Assembly (NCBI RefSeq): GCF_009905545.1
Contig: NZ_JAAALB010000015.1
Span: 62,001-126,000, forward strand
Direction of reading: 5' to 3'
DNA from: Cellulophaga sp. BC115SP
GTDB lineage: Bacteria; Bacteroidota; Bacteroidia; Cytophagales; Spirosomataceae
DNA length: 64,000 nt
The position numbers and the translations under genes were made by a program. The notes under the pieces are model-generated. The model did not search any database. It was not told where the DNA came from and saw only the letters and a list, made by a program, of their open reading frames with translations. Shown here in pieces: positions 36,954-44,612 of the stretch. The first letter of the stretch is position 1. Each line of letters opens with the position of its first letter.

Positions 36954-37092
36954 CAATTATCTGAAATTTTGGGGATATACGATTTGGCAAAATAAAATTT
37001 CCTGATTACCTTTATTCCCAGATTATCAGATTGACTACGAATATAAAAAAGTAGTTTTATTTGGTTTTTAGTTTGTTGATGAAGTGTAATTC
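36954..37092 (+). ncRNA. 3' domain of the tRNA-like transcript
   Basis: If transcription runs from about 36766 to the terminator at 37093-37124, the tRNA-like body is followed by about 140 nt. This part can fold into a long closed domain: ATCTGA (36959-36964) with TCAGAT (37026-37031) and GGGGATA (36971-36977) with TATTCCC (37013-37019). Whether it stays attached to the tRNA-like body or is cut off by tRNA-processing enzymes cannot be told from sequence. Confidence 0.45.
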
Positions 37093-37124
37093 AAAAAAGC
37101 AGTCTTACTGAGTCTGCTTTTTTT
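37093..37124 (+). terminator. terminator of the tRNA-like transcript
   Basis: A 10-bp stem AAAAAAGCAG / CTGCTTTTTT with an 11-nt loop ends in seven T on the plus strand. Confidence 0.88.
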
Positions 37125-37362
37125 GTTTTTATAGCCTTTAGAACTTCATAAAACTCCCCTATTGAGCACATTCAGCTCTTTTTCCATTTTATCTTCTTTG
37201 GTTAAGCCTCGTATTGGTTTGCTTATTTTACAAATTTCCCAAATAATATTTCAATTTAGCAAAGCAGTACTTTCATTTCGATTTTATCCTTTTTGATAAC
37301 AAAAAGAAAGAAAAGTTCTTTTGTTCCTACCGATTACTCAAATATCCCTATCTCAAAATAGA
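37125..37362. other. intergenic spacer with a small hairpin
   Basis: This 238-bp spacer separates the RNA gene from the GH43 gene. CTTTTTG-ATAA-CAAAAAG near 37289-37306 is a 7-bp hairpin that resembles the ACTTTTTGT/ACAAAAAGT hairpin of the element at 55833-56019. Otherwise nothing is seen. Confidence 0.35.
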
Positions 37363-37392
37363 AAAACCTCAACCCAAAAGAGCCGAGGTTTT
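37363..37392 (-). terminator. terminator of the GH43 operon
   Basis: An 8-bp stem AAAACCTC / GAGGTTTT with a 14-nt loop; the minus strand ends in TTTTT. It follows the GH43 gene. Confidence 0.75.
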
Positions 37393-37416
37393 ATTAAATA
37401 TTCACGATGCGAGGAA

Positions 37417-38793
37417 TTACTGGACTTTAAATTCCCAAATACCCGCAACTCCTTTCAAGAACTTAATTCTTAGATATTGAAATTTCTTGTTCAAAATATC
37501 TGTATGTGGGGATTTGATTTGAATATCATCATGTCCTCCACATTTTACCCAAGTTTTACCATCTTGCGAGCCTTCCAAAATGTATGCATGACCAGCAGTT
37601 GGTTTCACAAAGTATGTCTCTACTTTCTTAATGGTTTGTGATTTAGAAAGTTTTGCCGTAAAAGTGGCTAAAGAGTCATTGGCTTCTGCCATCCAACGAG
37701 TACCATTTGACCAATCCGTTGCGTTGGCAGGATTGTAGTATTCGGTGCGTTTGAGTGTTGCATCATAAATATGTGGCACTTTGTATTCTGGCTTAGTTGA
37801 AGAAGCACTTGTTTCCTCAATTTTCAATCCTTTATCTTTTACATTCAATGGATTTACACCTTTATTCGTCAATTTTACGGGTTTGATAGTACCATCTTCA
37901 TTAAACTCCATTTTATTAATCCAAACCTGACGATTGGTACCTGAGCGACCAAATTCGAGATAAGTGAAATAATAATCGTCGCCGATATTAAAAACATTAC
38001 CGTGTCCAGGACCATAGATTTTTTCAGTAGTATCAGTTTTAGCGATAATTTCTTCCTTAGGGAATTCGTAAGGACCAAAAGGAGACACCTTGCTGTATTG
38101 ATACGCATAGGCATAATGCTCATGACCACTCAAGGTGTACATATAATAGTAAATACCTTTTCGTTTAAAAAAGATTGGTCCTTCAGAGTAGCCATTTCTC
38201 TTAGTTTGAATCACCTGAATATCGCCATCCAATTCGGTCATATTAGGCTTTAACTTAGCAGCCCCACGTTGTGCCCAAAACAAATATGGTGTTTTATCAT
38301 CATCGATAAAGATTTCAGCATCAATCCCTTTGGTCTTTTTAGGACCATCCATTAGTACAAGCGGAGCTGGAGCTTTACCTTTTTCGAAAGTATCTTCTCC
38401 TACTAATTTGAAAGGTCCCTTCGGCGAAGAAGCTTTTGCTACATAAATATGAGTGTTTACTGTAGGGTAAAAGAAATAATCATTTCCTACTTTTTGGGCA
38501 TAACTTGGAGCCCAAAAAAGTTGCTTGGCTGCCGATGGAAAGAATATTCCGTCAAAAGACCAATTCACCAAATCTTTAGATTGCCAAAGGACTGGAGGAC
38601 CCGAAGTTGCCAAACCTTTATCATAACCATCTGTGGTGGCATAACAATAAAAAGTATCTCCAAATTTCACAATACTTGGGTCTGCAACTAAGTCAGGAAT
38701 AATTGGATTATAATTTCGAGTGGTTTGTGCGACAGTAGCTTCTGCTATTGACAAGCACAGACCAATTCCTAGAAGAGATTTGAATAATTTCAT
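37417..38793 (-). CDS. GH43 family glycosidase with C-terminal discoidin-like domain
   Basis: A 458-residue secreted enzyme (signal peptide ending VAQT) likely acting on arabinan, xylan or galactan. The five-bladed propeller starts NPIIPDLVADPSIVKFGDTFYCYATT, where the Asp in ADPS is the catalytic base. GIDAEIFIDDDKTPYLFWAQRG carries the pKa-modulating Asp, and GYSEGPIFFKRKGIYYYMYTLSGHE the Glu acid. Residues about 340-458 form an F5/8 type C-like carbohydrate-binding module (ATDWSNGTRWMAEAN, FQYLRIKFLKG.AGIWEFKV). Third gene of a leftward operon with DUF2264 and GH88 genes. Confidence 0.92.
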   Translation of the reverse strand: MKLFKSLLGIGLCLSIAEATVAQTTRNYNPIIPDLVADPSIVKFGDTFYCYATTDGYDKGLATSGPPVLWQSKDLVNWSFDGIFFPSAAKQLFWAPSYAQKVGNDYFFYPTVNTHIYVAKASSPKGPFKLVGEDTFEKGKAPAPLVLMDGPKKTKGIDAEIFIDDDKTPYLFWAQRGAAKLKPNMTELDGDIQVIQTKRNGYSEGPIFFKRKGIYYYMYTLSGHEHYAYAYQYSKVSPFGPYEFPKEEIIAKTDTTEKIYGPGHGNVFNIGDDYYFTYLEFGRSGTNRQVWINKMEFNEDGTIKPVKLTNKGVNPLNVKDKGLKIEETSASSTKPEYKVPHIYDATLKRTEYYNPANATDWSNGTRWMAEANDSLATFTAKLSKSQTIKKVETYFVKPTAGHAYILEGSQDGKTWVKCGGHDDIQIKSPHTDILNKKFQYLRIKFLKGVAGIWEFKVQ

Positions 38794-38944
38794 GGTTTGT
38801 TTATTAAAGGGATTACATAACTTTTAGAGATTGACTTGTAGTGATAAGTGTCAATTACACACAATTATACTCAAGCCATTATATAAAAGGATTTATTGGG
38901 TGAAATTTCAATTAAAATTATCTGATTGAAGCACTAAAAGTCAT

Positions 38945-40195
38945 TTAATCAATGGCATGATCTGGTGGAACTGGCAATCCTTGCCAAATTCGTTGTGATG
39001 TCCAAGGTTGTGGGCTTGAACTCCAAAACTCGTCCGTTTCTGGCAAGCCTAATGGAAGCAGAATAAAAGAACATAAATATAAACTTCCCGTTGTGATATA
39101 TGAATCTGCGATTTCGGGTTGAGCGCCATAAAATCCGATTTTTAACCAACCTTTTTCGTCAAAAGTTGATTTTGATTCTGTTGTTTTCTTTAAAATTGCC
39201 GTTAAAGCTTCACGAGTTTGCGCAACACTAATTTCCTTTGGAAGATTATGAACCAGAGCCATATCAGCTAAATGATGGAAAGCACCTCCTCTATATACCA
39301 ACGACCTGCCTATGGCAGGAAATGTACCATCGGGGTTCACTAATTTTTCCTGAATATGTGCGTAACGTTGTGCACGCTCCATAATTTTTTTCCCAGCCCA
39401 ATTAAAAGAAGGATTTTTTGCACTTACCACTTGATGAATATTTACCAGAAAAGGCTGAATAACATAGCTGTTGTAGTAGTCATAATGAAACTTTTCGCCA
39501 TCGCCATAGATACCATCACCCAAATACCATTGTTCAAACTGGCGATAACAATACTCTATACGAAGTATATCCCATGAATAGCCATATTTACAGAAAAAGG
39601 CTTCAATCATACCTGAAAATAATATCCAGTTACTAAAACCAGGTTTTATATCTCTTGTTTTCACAAAAGAGTTTACCACATTTTGCTTAGTTGTAGCATC
39701 CAAATGCTCCCAAAGCCAAGGAGAGCGCACAAAAGCCAAAGCCAAAAATGCCGCATCGACCAAAGGCTGCCCAGCCCCCTCGAATTTCATATAATCTTTT
39801 GCCTGAGGATTTACGGCATTAGCAACAGCTTTTACAGCCCATTGTCTGTAAGTATCTCTTAGCGCAACCTCAGCGGGATTACCACCTTCAGCATTGAGCC
39901 ATGGCGCTATACCACATAACAAACGACCGAAAGCTTCGAGATACGCCACTTGCGAACGGCTTGCTTTGTTATCTATATGAACAGATAACTCGACAGGCAT
40001 TTTAATTTTGAGGCTATCATTTGCTAAACTTTGCAAGACAGGTCGTGACAACTGATCGAGATGTGCGAGCCATATCTCACGTGTAGTAAGCGCAGGCACT
40101 TCGATAGCCATTTCTTTTTTCTTTTTCGTTTTCTGTGCGGTAGCTTGATAGCTTAAAGCACAAGCCATAAGAGAGGCAAGGATAAGTTTTTTCAT
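38945..40195 (-). CDS. DUF2264 protein, putative glycoside-processing enzyme
   Basis: A 416-residue secreted protein of the DUF2264 type. The start at 40195 is chosen because the signal peptide (MKKLILASLMACALSYQATAQ) begins there; an ATG 11 codons upstream is less likely. Motifs include RLLCGIAPWLNAEGG, NWILFSGMIEAFFCKYGY and GDGIYGDGEKFHYDYYNSYVIQP, which resemble an (alpha/alpha)6 barrel. DUF2264 genes are often found among pectin- or glycosaminoglycan-degrading genes, and here it lies between GH88 and GH43. Reaction not established. Confidence 0.85.
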   Translation of the reverse strand: MKKLILASLMACALSYQATAQKTKKKKEMAIEVPALTTREIWLAHLDQLSRPVLQSLANDSLKIKMPVELSVHIDNKASRSQVAYLEAFGRLLCGIAPWLNAEGGNPAEVALRDTYRQWAVKAVANAVNPQAKDYMKFEGAGQPLVDAAFLALAFVRSPWLWEHLDATTKQNVVNSFVKTRDIKPGFSNWILFSGMIEAFFCKYGYSWDILRIEYCYRQFEQWYLGDGIYGDGEKFHYDYYNSYVIQPFLVNIHQVVSAKNPSFNWAGKKIMERAQRYAHIQEKLVNPDGTFPAIGRSLVYRGGAFHHLADMALVHNLPKEISVAQTREALTAILKKTTESKSTFDEKGWLKIGFYGAQPEIADSYITTGSLYLCSFILLPLGLPETDEFWSSSPQPWTSQRIWQGLPVPPDHAID

Positions 40196-40282
40196 AGGTT
40201 TGTAATGTGAAAAATCAATTTGGCTCAAAGCATTTTATCTAAGCCTTGAACCAAATTGAGAGAGATCTTACTTTGATAATTC

Positions 40283-41500
40283 TTATTTTTTCAATTCTTG
40301 ATAGCGCTTCATAGCTTCCAAGAAATAGTAATCTGCATACGTTAAAGGCACATCCACTTCTGTATTTTGAGGAATATGACCAACACAATGCTTGATGAGA
40401 AAGCCACCATTTTTGCCATAAGCAGCTTTGTATGGAGCGTTTGATAAACTCCAAAGCATTTTCTCCGCTGAAGACACATAAGTTTTAGCCAAAGGAGCCT
40501 TTACATATCCTTGTAATTCCAATAGTGCCGAAGCTACAACTGAAGCTGCTGAAGCATCACGCAAGGCTTCTGGTTGATTTGGCGCATTGAAGTCCCAAAA
40601 AGGAATTTTATCTGCTGGAAGGTTTGGATTGTTTAAATAAAAATTAGCAATCTTATTTGCCTGTTCTAAGTAAATCGGATTTTTAGTCACGCGATACATT
40701 ACTGTATATCCATACAAACCCCAAGCCTGACCACGTGCCCAAGCCGATTCATTGGCAAATCCTTGTGCCGTTTTCTTCTGTTTTACCTCACCAGTGTTAG
40801 CGTCATAATTAATCACATGATATGAACTATAATCAGGACGGAAATGGTGTTTCATCGTTGTATTCGCATGGGTTACCGCAATCTTATAATAGCTAGAATC
40901 TCCCGTTACTTCGGTTGCCCAAAACAACAATTCTAGGTTCATCATATTGTCGATAATCACCAAAAAATCATCAGGCTTTGAATCCCATGATTTAATACAG
41001 CCTACTTTTGGGTTAAAACGAGTAGCAAGAGACTTGGCAGAAGTCAGCAAAATTTCTTTATATGCTGGTTTTGGAGCAATACGATTAGCATTACCAAAAC
41101 TACAAAACATCATAAAACCCAAATCGTGGGTAGTGGTATTATACTTTTCCTTTTCTAGGTCTTTCAAAATACGTTCTGCTTCCTGATACGTAGCTTGGTC
41201 TTTGGTTTGTTCATAAATATAAAGCAAAGAGCCAGGGTAAAAGCCACTACACCACCAATCAGAGTTGCTAAACTCATAGCGGTCTGTGTTGGGAAAATAC
41301 GTTTTAGGAAATTTACCAGCGGGAAGATGTTGAGCCAAAAACTGATATTGTTTTTGTGCATCGGAAAAATTTTGTTTGAATTGCTTCAACAAAAGAGGTC
41401 TTGAAATAGCTTGAGAGGCTTTTTGTGCCATACTCGTAAAACCTAACAAGCAGCAAAGGAATAAAAGAAGACTGTAGTTTTTAATAAATTGGGATTTCAT
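40283..41500 (-). CDS. GH88 family unsaturated glucuronyl hydrolase
   Basis: A 405-residue secreted enzyme (signal peptide ending SMAQK) that removes 4,5-unsaturated uronic acids left by polysaccharide lyases. The (alpha/alpha)6 barrel carries SNSDWWCSGFYPGSLLYIYEQT near the start, IDNMMNLELLFWA (with the catalytic Asp expected here), and ESAWARGQAWGLYGYTVMYR. It is first in a three-gene leftward operon. With GH43 and the GH78 pair elsewhere, it fits rhamnogalacturonan or ulvan-like substrates. A -7 match lies at 41591-41598. Confidence 0.93.
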   Translation of the reverse strand: MKSQFIKNYSLLLFLCCLLGFTSMAQKASQAISRPLLLKQFKQNFSDAQKQYQFLAQHLPAGKFPKTYFPNTDRYEFSNSDWWCSGFYPGSLLYIYEQTKDQATYQEAERILKDLEKEKYNTTTHDLGFMMFCSFGNANRIAPKPAYKEILLTSAKSLATRFNPKVGCIKSWDSKPDDFLVIIDNMMNLELLFWATEVTGDSSYYKIAVTHANTTMKHHFRPDYSSYHVINYDANTGEVKQKKTAQGFANESAWARGQAWGLYGYTVMYRVTKNPIYLEQANKIANFYLNNPNLPADKIPFWDFNAPNQPEALRDASAASVVASALLELQGYVKAPLAKTYVSSAEKMLWSLSNAPYKAAYGKNGGFLIKHCVGHIPQNTEVDVPLTYADYYFLEAMKRYQELKK

Positions 41501-41590
41501 GACATAAAGTTTTAAAATGTTAGAGGCTTATGCCCGAAACAATAAAGCTCAGAATAGGTAATACTTTACTCAAAGCATGAAAAAGTTTTT

Positions 41591-41598
41591 CAAAACTA
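41591..41598 (-). promoter_or_regulatory. GH88 operon -7 element (TAGTTTTG)
   Basis: A full TAnnTTTG match on the minus strand lies 91 bp before the GH88 start. No clear -33. Confidence 0.4.
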
Positions 41599-41705
41599 CA
41601 GAATTAAAAAGAACGTCTATCCTTGGTTGGGGAGAGCGTATGCATACATTTGATTGATTTGGGGAGCTAATATTTATGATTTACTATCAAGTTTAGCGTG
41701 TTCAG

Positions 41706-42176
41706 CTATAAGTTAATTTGATACTGTATTCTCTTATTTCGAATAATGAGTTCTAGTTCCTTAATAGTTAGTAAAGCGAAGGAAGAGCCTTTTTCATGTA
41801 AGCTCACAAAGCAAAATCTAAATTTTTCTCCCAATATTTCTCCAAAATTAAATTCGTTCTCCGTGGCGCCAAAAAAGAAACCTTTGGGATTATTGGGTAA
41901 ATATTTCTTGGTTGTCTTTAGTTCAACCAGTACCATATCTTCCAAATAGGTCTCTATTTTATCTCCATTAATCTCCTTCCCAACAAAATCTGGGATGTAT
42001 ATCATATCAAAGGATTGAAGGAAACGATGTTCAATCTGTAGCAAATCCAGAATTTTCTTTTTGGCTGGTAAGTCCATTTTGAAGAAGCCTGTATGATTTT
42101 CTATTAGGTAATTTACTCCCTCTTTCTCTGTGACATTGTTGTATAATGTTAACGTAAAAGAATGTTTTCCTGACAT
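41706..42176 (-). CDS. hypothetical protein, possible PD-(D/E)XK nuclease-like fold
   Basis: A 156-residue protein of unknown function with no signal peptide. The segment DKIETYLEDMVLVELKTTKKYLP contains an E...ELK spacing as in PD-(D/E)XK nuclease cores (acid, then E-x-K on the next strand). A later FRFCFVSLHEKGSSFALLTIKELE looks like a small beta-alpha unit. This resemblance is only suggestive. It lies 76 bp after a 73-residue Cys-containing gene on the same strand, so the two probably form an operon. Confidence 0.6.
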   Translation of the reverse strand: MSGKHSFTLTLYNNVTEKEGVNYLIENHTGFFKMDLPAKKKILDLLQIEHRFLQSFDMIYIPDFVGKEINGDKIETYLEDMVLVELKTTKKYLPNNPKGFFFGATENEFNFGEILGEKFRFCFVSLHEKGSSFALLTIKELELIIRNKRIQYQINL

Positions 42177-42252
42177 TAATTTTAAGGTTTTGGTGATAAC
42201 TATCTTTATTGTCCTTTATAAAAAACAAAGTCAATTTGTAAAATATTTAAAT

Positions 42253-42474
42253 TTAGGATGTTTTGTTGCGCTCTCTCATAGGTTTCACTAGAAGATATTC
42301 AACTAACGCCTGTCTAAGTTCTTCGTTAAACATTTCTTTAATGCTCACTTTAAAATCTTCACAACAGGCTGTAATCTCCAAGTTATCCTCCTCATAAGTT
42401 ACCTTAGGATTTTTTCCATGCACAGGACAAACCTGCTGCTCACAATTGTGAATAATTACTTGAATATCAATCAT
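42253..42474 (-). CDS. small hypothetical protein with four Cys and CPVHGK motif
   Basis: A 73-residue protein. Cys at positions 11, 16, 37 and 38 (CEQQVCPVHGK and ACCEDF) could bind a metal, though a single His sits in the first motif. It is acidic in the middle, with a helical C-terminal half. I do not recognise a named family. It lies upstream of the 156-residue gene, and both are probably co-transcribed. Codon use looks like that of its neighbours. Confidence 0.65.
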   Translation of the reverse strand: MIDIQVIIHNCEQQVCPVHGKNPKVTYEEDNLEITACCEDFKVSIKEMFNEELRQALVEYLLVKPMRERNKTS

Positions 42475-42676
42475 ATTAAAAGATGTTTGTTATAGGGTTT
42501 GATAATATCTAATGAATAATTTATTAATACAAGCCAAGAATAAATGGAAACTTGATGCTCTTACACAGAAGTATGAACAACAACGCTTTATTACAATAGC
42601 TAGATCAGAAGGTATTTGGATATTGACAAGGTTAAAATTAATATATGGACGAGATATTGGGAGGATAAAAACTAAA

Positions 42677-42706
42677 AAGGCATCTACAAAAACTTGCAAA
42701 TGCCTT
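42677..42706 (-). terminator. terminator of tRNA-Ala
   Basis: A 7-bp stem AAGGCAT / ATGCCTT with a 16-nt loop, followed on the minus strand by TTTTTAGTTTTT. It lies 10 bp after the tRNA 3' end. Confidence 0.7.
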
Positions 42707-42716
42707 AAAATCAAAG

Positions 42717-42790
42717 TGGAGAAGATGGGGCTCGAACCCACGACCTCTTGACTGCCAGTCAAGCACTCTAGCCAACTGAGCTACATCCCC
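42717..42790 (-). tRNA. tRNA-Ala (anticodon GGC)
   Basis: A 74-nt cloverleaf without encoded CCA. Acceptor GGGGATG with CTTCTCC has a T-T mismatch at pair 6-67 and a G-T at 3-70. D arm is GCTC/GAGT, anticodon loop CTGGCAG between CTTGA and TCAAG, T arm GTGGG TTCGAGC CCCAT, discriminator A. The G3-U70 pair that identifies tRNA-Ala is present. Two open frames over this region are tRNA shadows. Confidence 0.96.
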
Positions 42791-42806
42791 ATTGGAATTG
42801 GTACTG

Positions 42807-42836
42807 CAAAGTTATCATTTCAAAATACTTTTGCAA
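42807..42836 (-). promoter_or_regulatory. tRNA-Ala promoter (TTG-19-TAACTTTG) inside an inverted repeat
   Basis: On the minus strand TTG (42834-42836), 19 nt and TAACTTTG (42807-42814). The -7 box is the same as that of the tRNA-like RNA. The promoter sits inside an inverted repeat (GAATTGGTAC 42795-42804 with GTACCAATTC 42837-42846, plus TGCAAA/TTTGCA), which may also act as a roadblock or hairpin at the end of the upstream gene. Confidence 0.8.
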
Positions 42837-42851
42837 GTACCAATTCTATTT

Positions 42852-43382
42852 TTAAAAATTAAGTCTTGCTCCTATACCTGCTTGTGGGTGGAAATAAAAT
42901 ACTGAAGGTACTAGCTCTACATACGCTCCAACTTCCATGAAGATAGAAAGTGGCGAGTCTGGAGAAAAATATTCTAATCCTGCCGAACCTACGCCTCCTA
43001 ATCCTGTCGCTGGAATTTCTTTTTTGTAGGCAACTCCGTTGAAAGTGTCATCTACAAAATACTTTCTCGAAGTGATTTGTCCACCAAAACCATAGTAGTT
43101 TTTAAATCGACTGCTTCCCATTTCGTTATGCCATAGATACAATCCGCTTACAGCAATACCAGAACCGTTGAATGCACCATCTTTGTAGCTGTCTTTTACG
43201 CCCCAGATACCTCCATAAATTCCAAAATTAATTTCGATAGCATTTTTGTCATTTCTTAGGTAGTTGCGTAGACTTAGTCCCGATGGTTCTCCAATTTTAC
43301 CGCCTATCGCCCAGTCTTTGTTTTGAGCAAATGCACCTACAGATGCTACCAAGAGTAGAAGAAACAATACTGATTTTTTCAT
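42852..43382 (-). CDS. small outer-membrane beta-barrel protein
   Basis: A 176-residue secreted protein of unknown function. Signal peptide is 1-19 (ending AFAQN). The rest alternates aromatic and small residues over eight or so strands, with a final aromatic F (GIGARLNF), as in outer-membrane beta-barrels. It lies 20 bp after hisC in the same direction, so it may be transcribed with the his genes, although no link in function is evident. Confidence 0.8.
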   Translation of the reverse strand: MKKSVLFLLLLVASVGAFAQNKDWAIGGKIGEPSGLSLRNYLRNDKNAIEINFGIYGGIWGVKDSYKDGAFNGSGIAVSGLYLWHNEMGSSRFKNYYGFGGQITSRKYFVDDTFNGVAYKKEIPATGLGGVGSAGLEYFSPDSPLSIFMEVGAYVELVPSVFYFHPQAGIGARLNF

Positions 43383-43402
43383 AACATTGTTATTTAATTG
43401 AT

Positions 43403-44458
43403 TTATGCCTCATAAGAACGAAGATAACCCATTAAAATGGAATTTTCGTCTTTTGTTCCGACGGAGATACGCAAACAGTTGTCACATAAAATCACCTTTG
43501 AACGGTCACGAACGATTGTTTTGTTCTCAATTAAGTAATCAAATACAGCTTTTGCTTCTTTGAAACGAACCAATAAGAAATTCGCATCTGAAGGGTAGAT
43601 ATGTTCAACATTTGGCAATTCGCTTAACTCTTTTTCAAGTTGAGCTCTATTTTTGTTGAGTGTAGCTACCGATTTTTTTACAAAATCTGTATTGTCTATA
43701 TTCTCAATTAATAACTTTTGCGTCAAACCATTAATATTATAAGGGTATTTAATTTTGTTCAAAAGTGTAATTAATTCTTCTTGTGCAAAGGCCATTCCTA
43801 AGCGTAATGAAGCTAATCCCCAAGCTTTTGAAAAAGTCTGAAGTACCATCACGTTAGGGTATTCGTCTAAGCTTGGAATGAATGACGGCTCATCAGAAAA
43901 ATCATTATAGGCTTCATCGATAATAACGATACCTTGTTGGAAGTTTTCGATGATTTGTAAAATTGCCTCACGATTAATCAAGTTACCTGTTGGATTATTC
44001 GGAGAACAAATAAATATCAATTTTGTTTTTGAATTTATCGCCTCCAAAATCGCATCAATGTTCAATTGATAATCAGGCGTAAGCGGTATTTTCTGAATTG
44101 CCACATTATTTACTGAAGCACTCACTTCGTACATTCCGTAAGTTGGTGGTAAGATAATAATATTATCAACTTTTGGTTCACAAGTCAATCGAATAATTAA
44201 ATCGATAGGTTCATCAGAACCGTTTCCTAAGAAAATTTGTGTTGGACGACAGCCTTTGATAGGAGCTAATTTTTCCTTAATCGCAAATTGATAGGGATCT
44301 GGATAACGATTCCAGTTTTCGGGCGTTGCCGAACCAATTGGATTTTCGTTTGCATCTAAAAAAACACCTTCTTTACCTGTATATTCATCACGTGCAGAAG
44401 AGTATGGAGCAAGATTTAAGATGTGCGGACGCACGACTGAGTGTATGTCAAATTTCAT
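43403..44458 (-). CDS. hisC: histidinol-phosphate aminotransferase
   Basis: A 351-residue PLP enzyme that converts imidazole acetol phosphate to histidinol phosphate. Key features: ENPIGSA and GSDEPIDLIIR near the N-terminus, FICSPNNPTGN, IIDEAYNDFSD with the PLP-ring Asp and Tyr, and the Schiff-base Lys in LQTFSKAWGLASLRLG. Third gene of hisGDC. The gap to hisD is 154 bp, so part of its expression could be separate. Confidence 0.95.
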   Translation of the reverse strand: MKFDIHSVVRPHILNLAPYSSARDEYTGKEGVFLDANENPIGSATPENWNRYPDPYQFAIKEKLAPIKGCRPTQIFLGNGSDEPIDLIIRLTCEPKVDNIIILPPTYGMYEVSASVNNVAIQKIPLTPDYQLNIDAILEAINSKTKLIFICSPNNPTGNLINREAILQIIENFQQGIVIIDEAYNDFSDEPSFIPSLDEYPNVMVLQTFSKAWGLASLRLGMAFAQEELITLLNKIKYPYNINGLTQKLLIENIDNTDFVKKSVATLNKNRAQLEKELSELPNVEHIYPSDANFLLVRFKEAKAVFDYLIENKTIVRDRSKVILCDNCLRISVGTKDENSILMGYLRSYEA

Positions 44459-44612
44459 AAGTTTGTTTCTTGGATTTAGTGAAATAAGTAAATTTTAGCG
44501 ATTGCCTCAGTTTACGGACTGTTGACAATACTGCCCCATTTAACAACAAAAGGTGACGCATCTCAACCGAATGAGGAGCTATCACCTAGTTTGTTGGTTC
44601 TATGACAAAAAA

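Noticed and set aside
37079-37111. 10-codon frame in the 3' part of the tRNA-like transcript, considered as a tmRNA-like tag
   Set aside because: It ends inside the terminator, no resume codon context or tag-like hydrophobic end exists, and the anticodon arm of the body is intact, unlike tmRNA.
42512-42751. 79-codon forward frame ending KMGLEPTTS
   Set aside because: Its end is the antisense of tRNA-Ala (the typical MGLEPTTS shadow) and the rest has no support.
42490-42762. 90-codon reverse frame starting TGSQEVVGSSPIF
   Set aside because: The start is a translation of tRNA-Ala itself, a well-known false frame.
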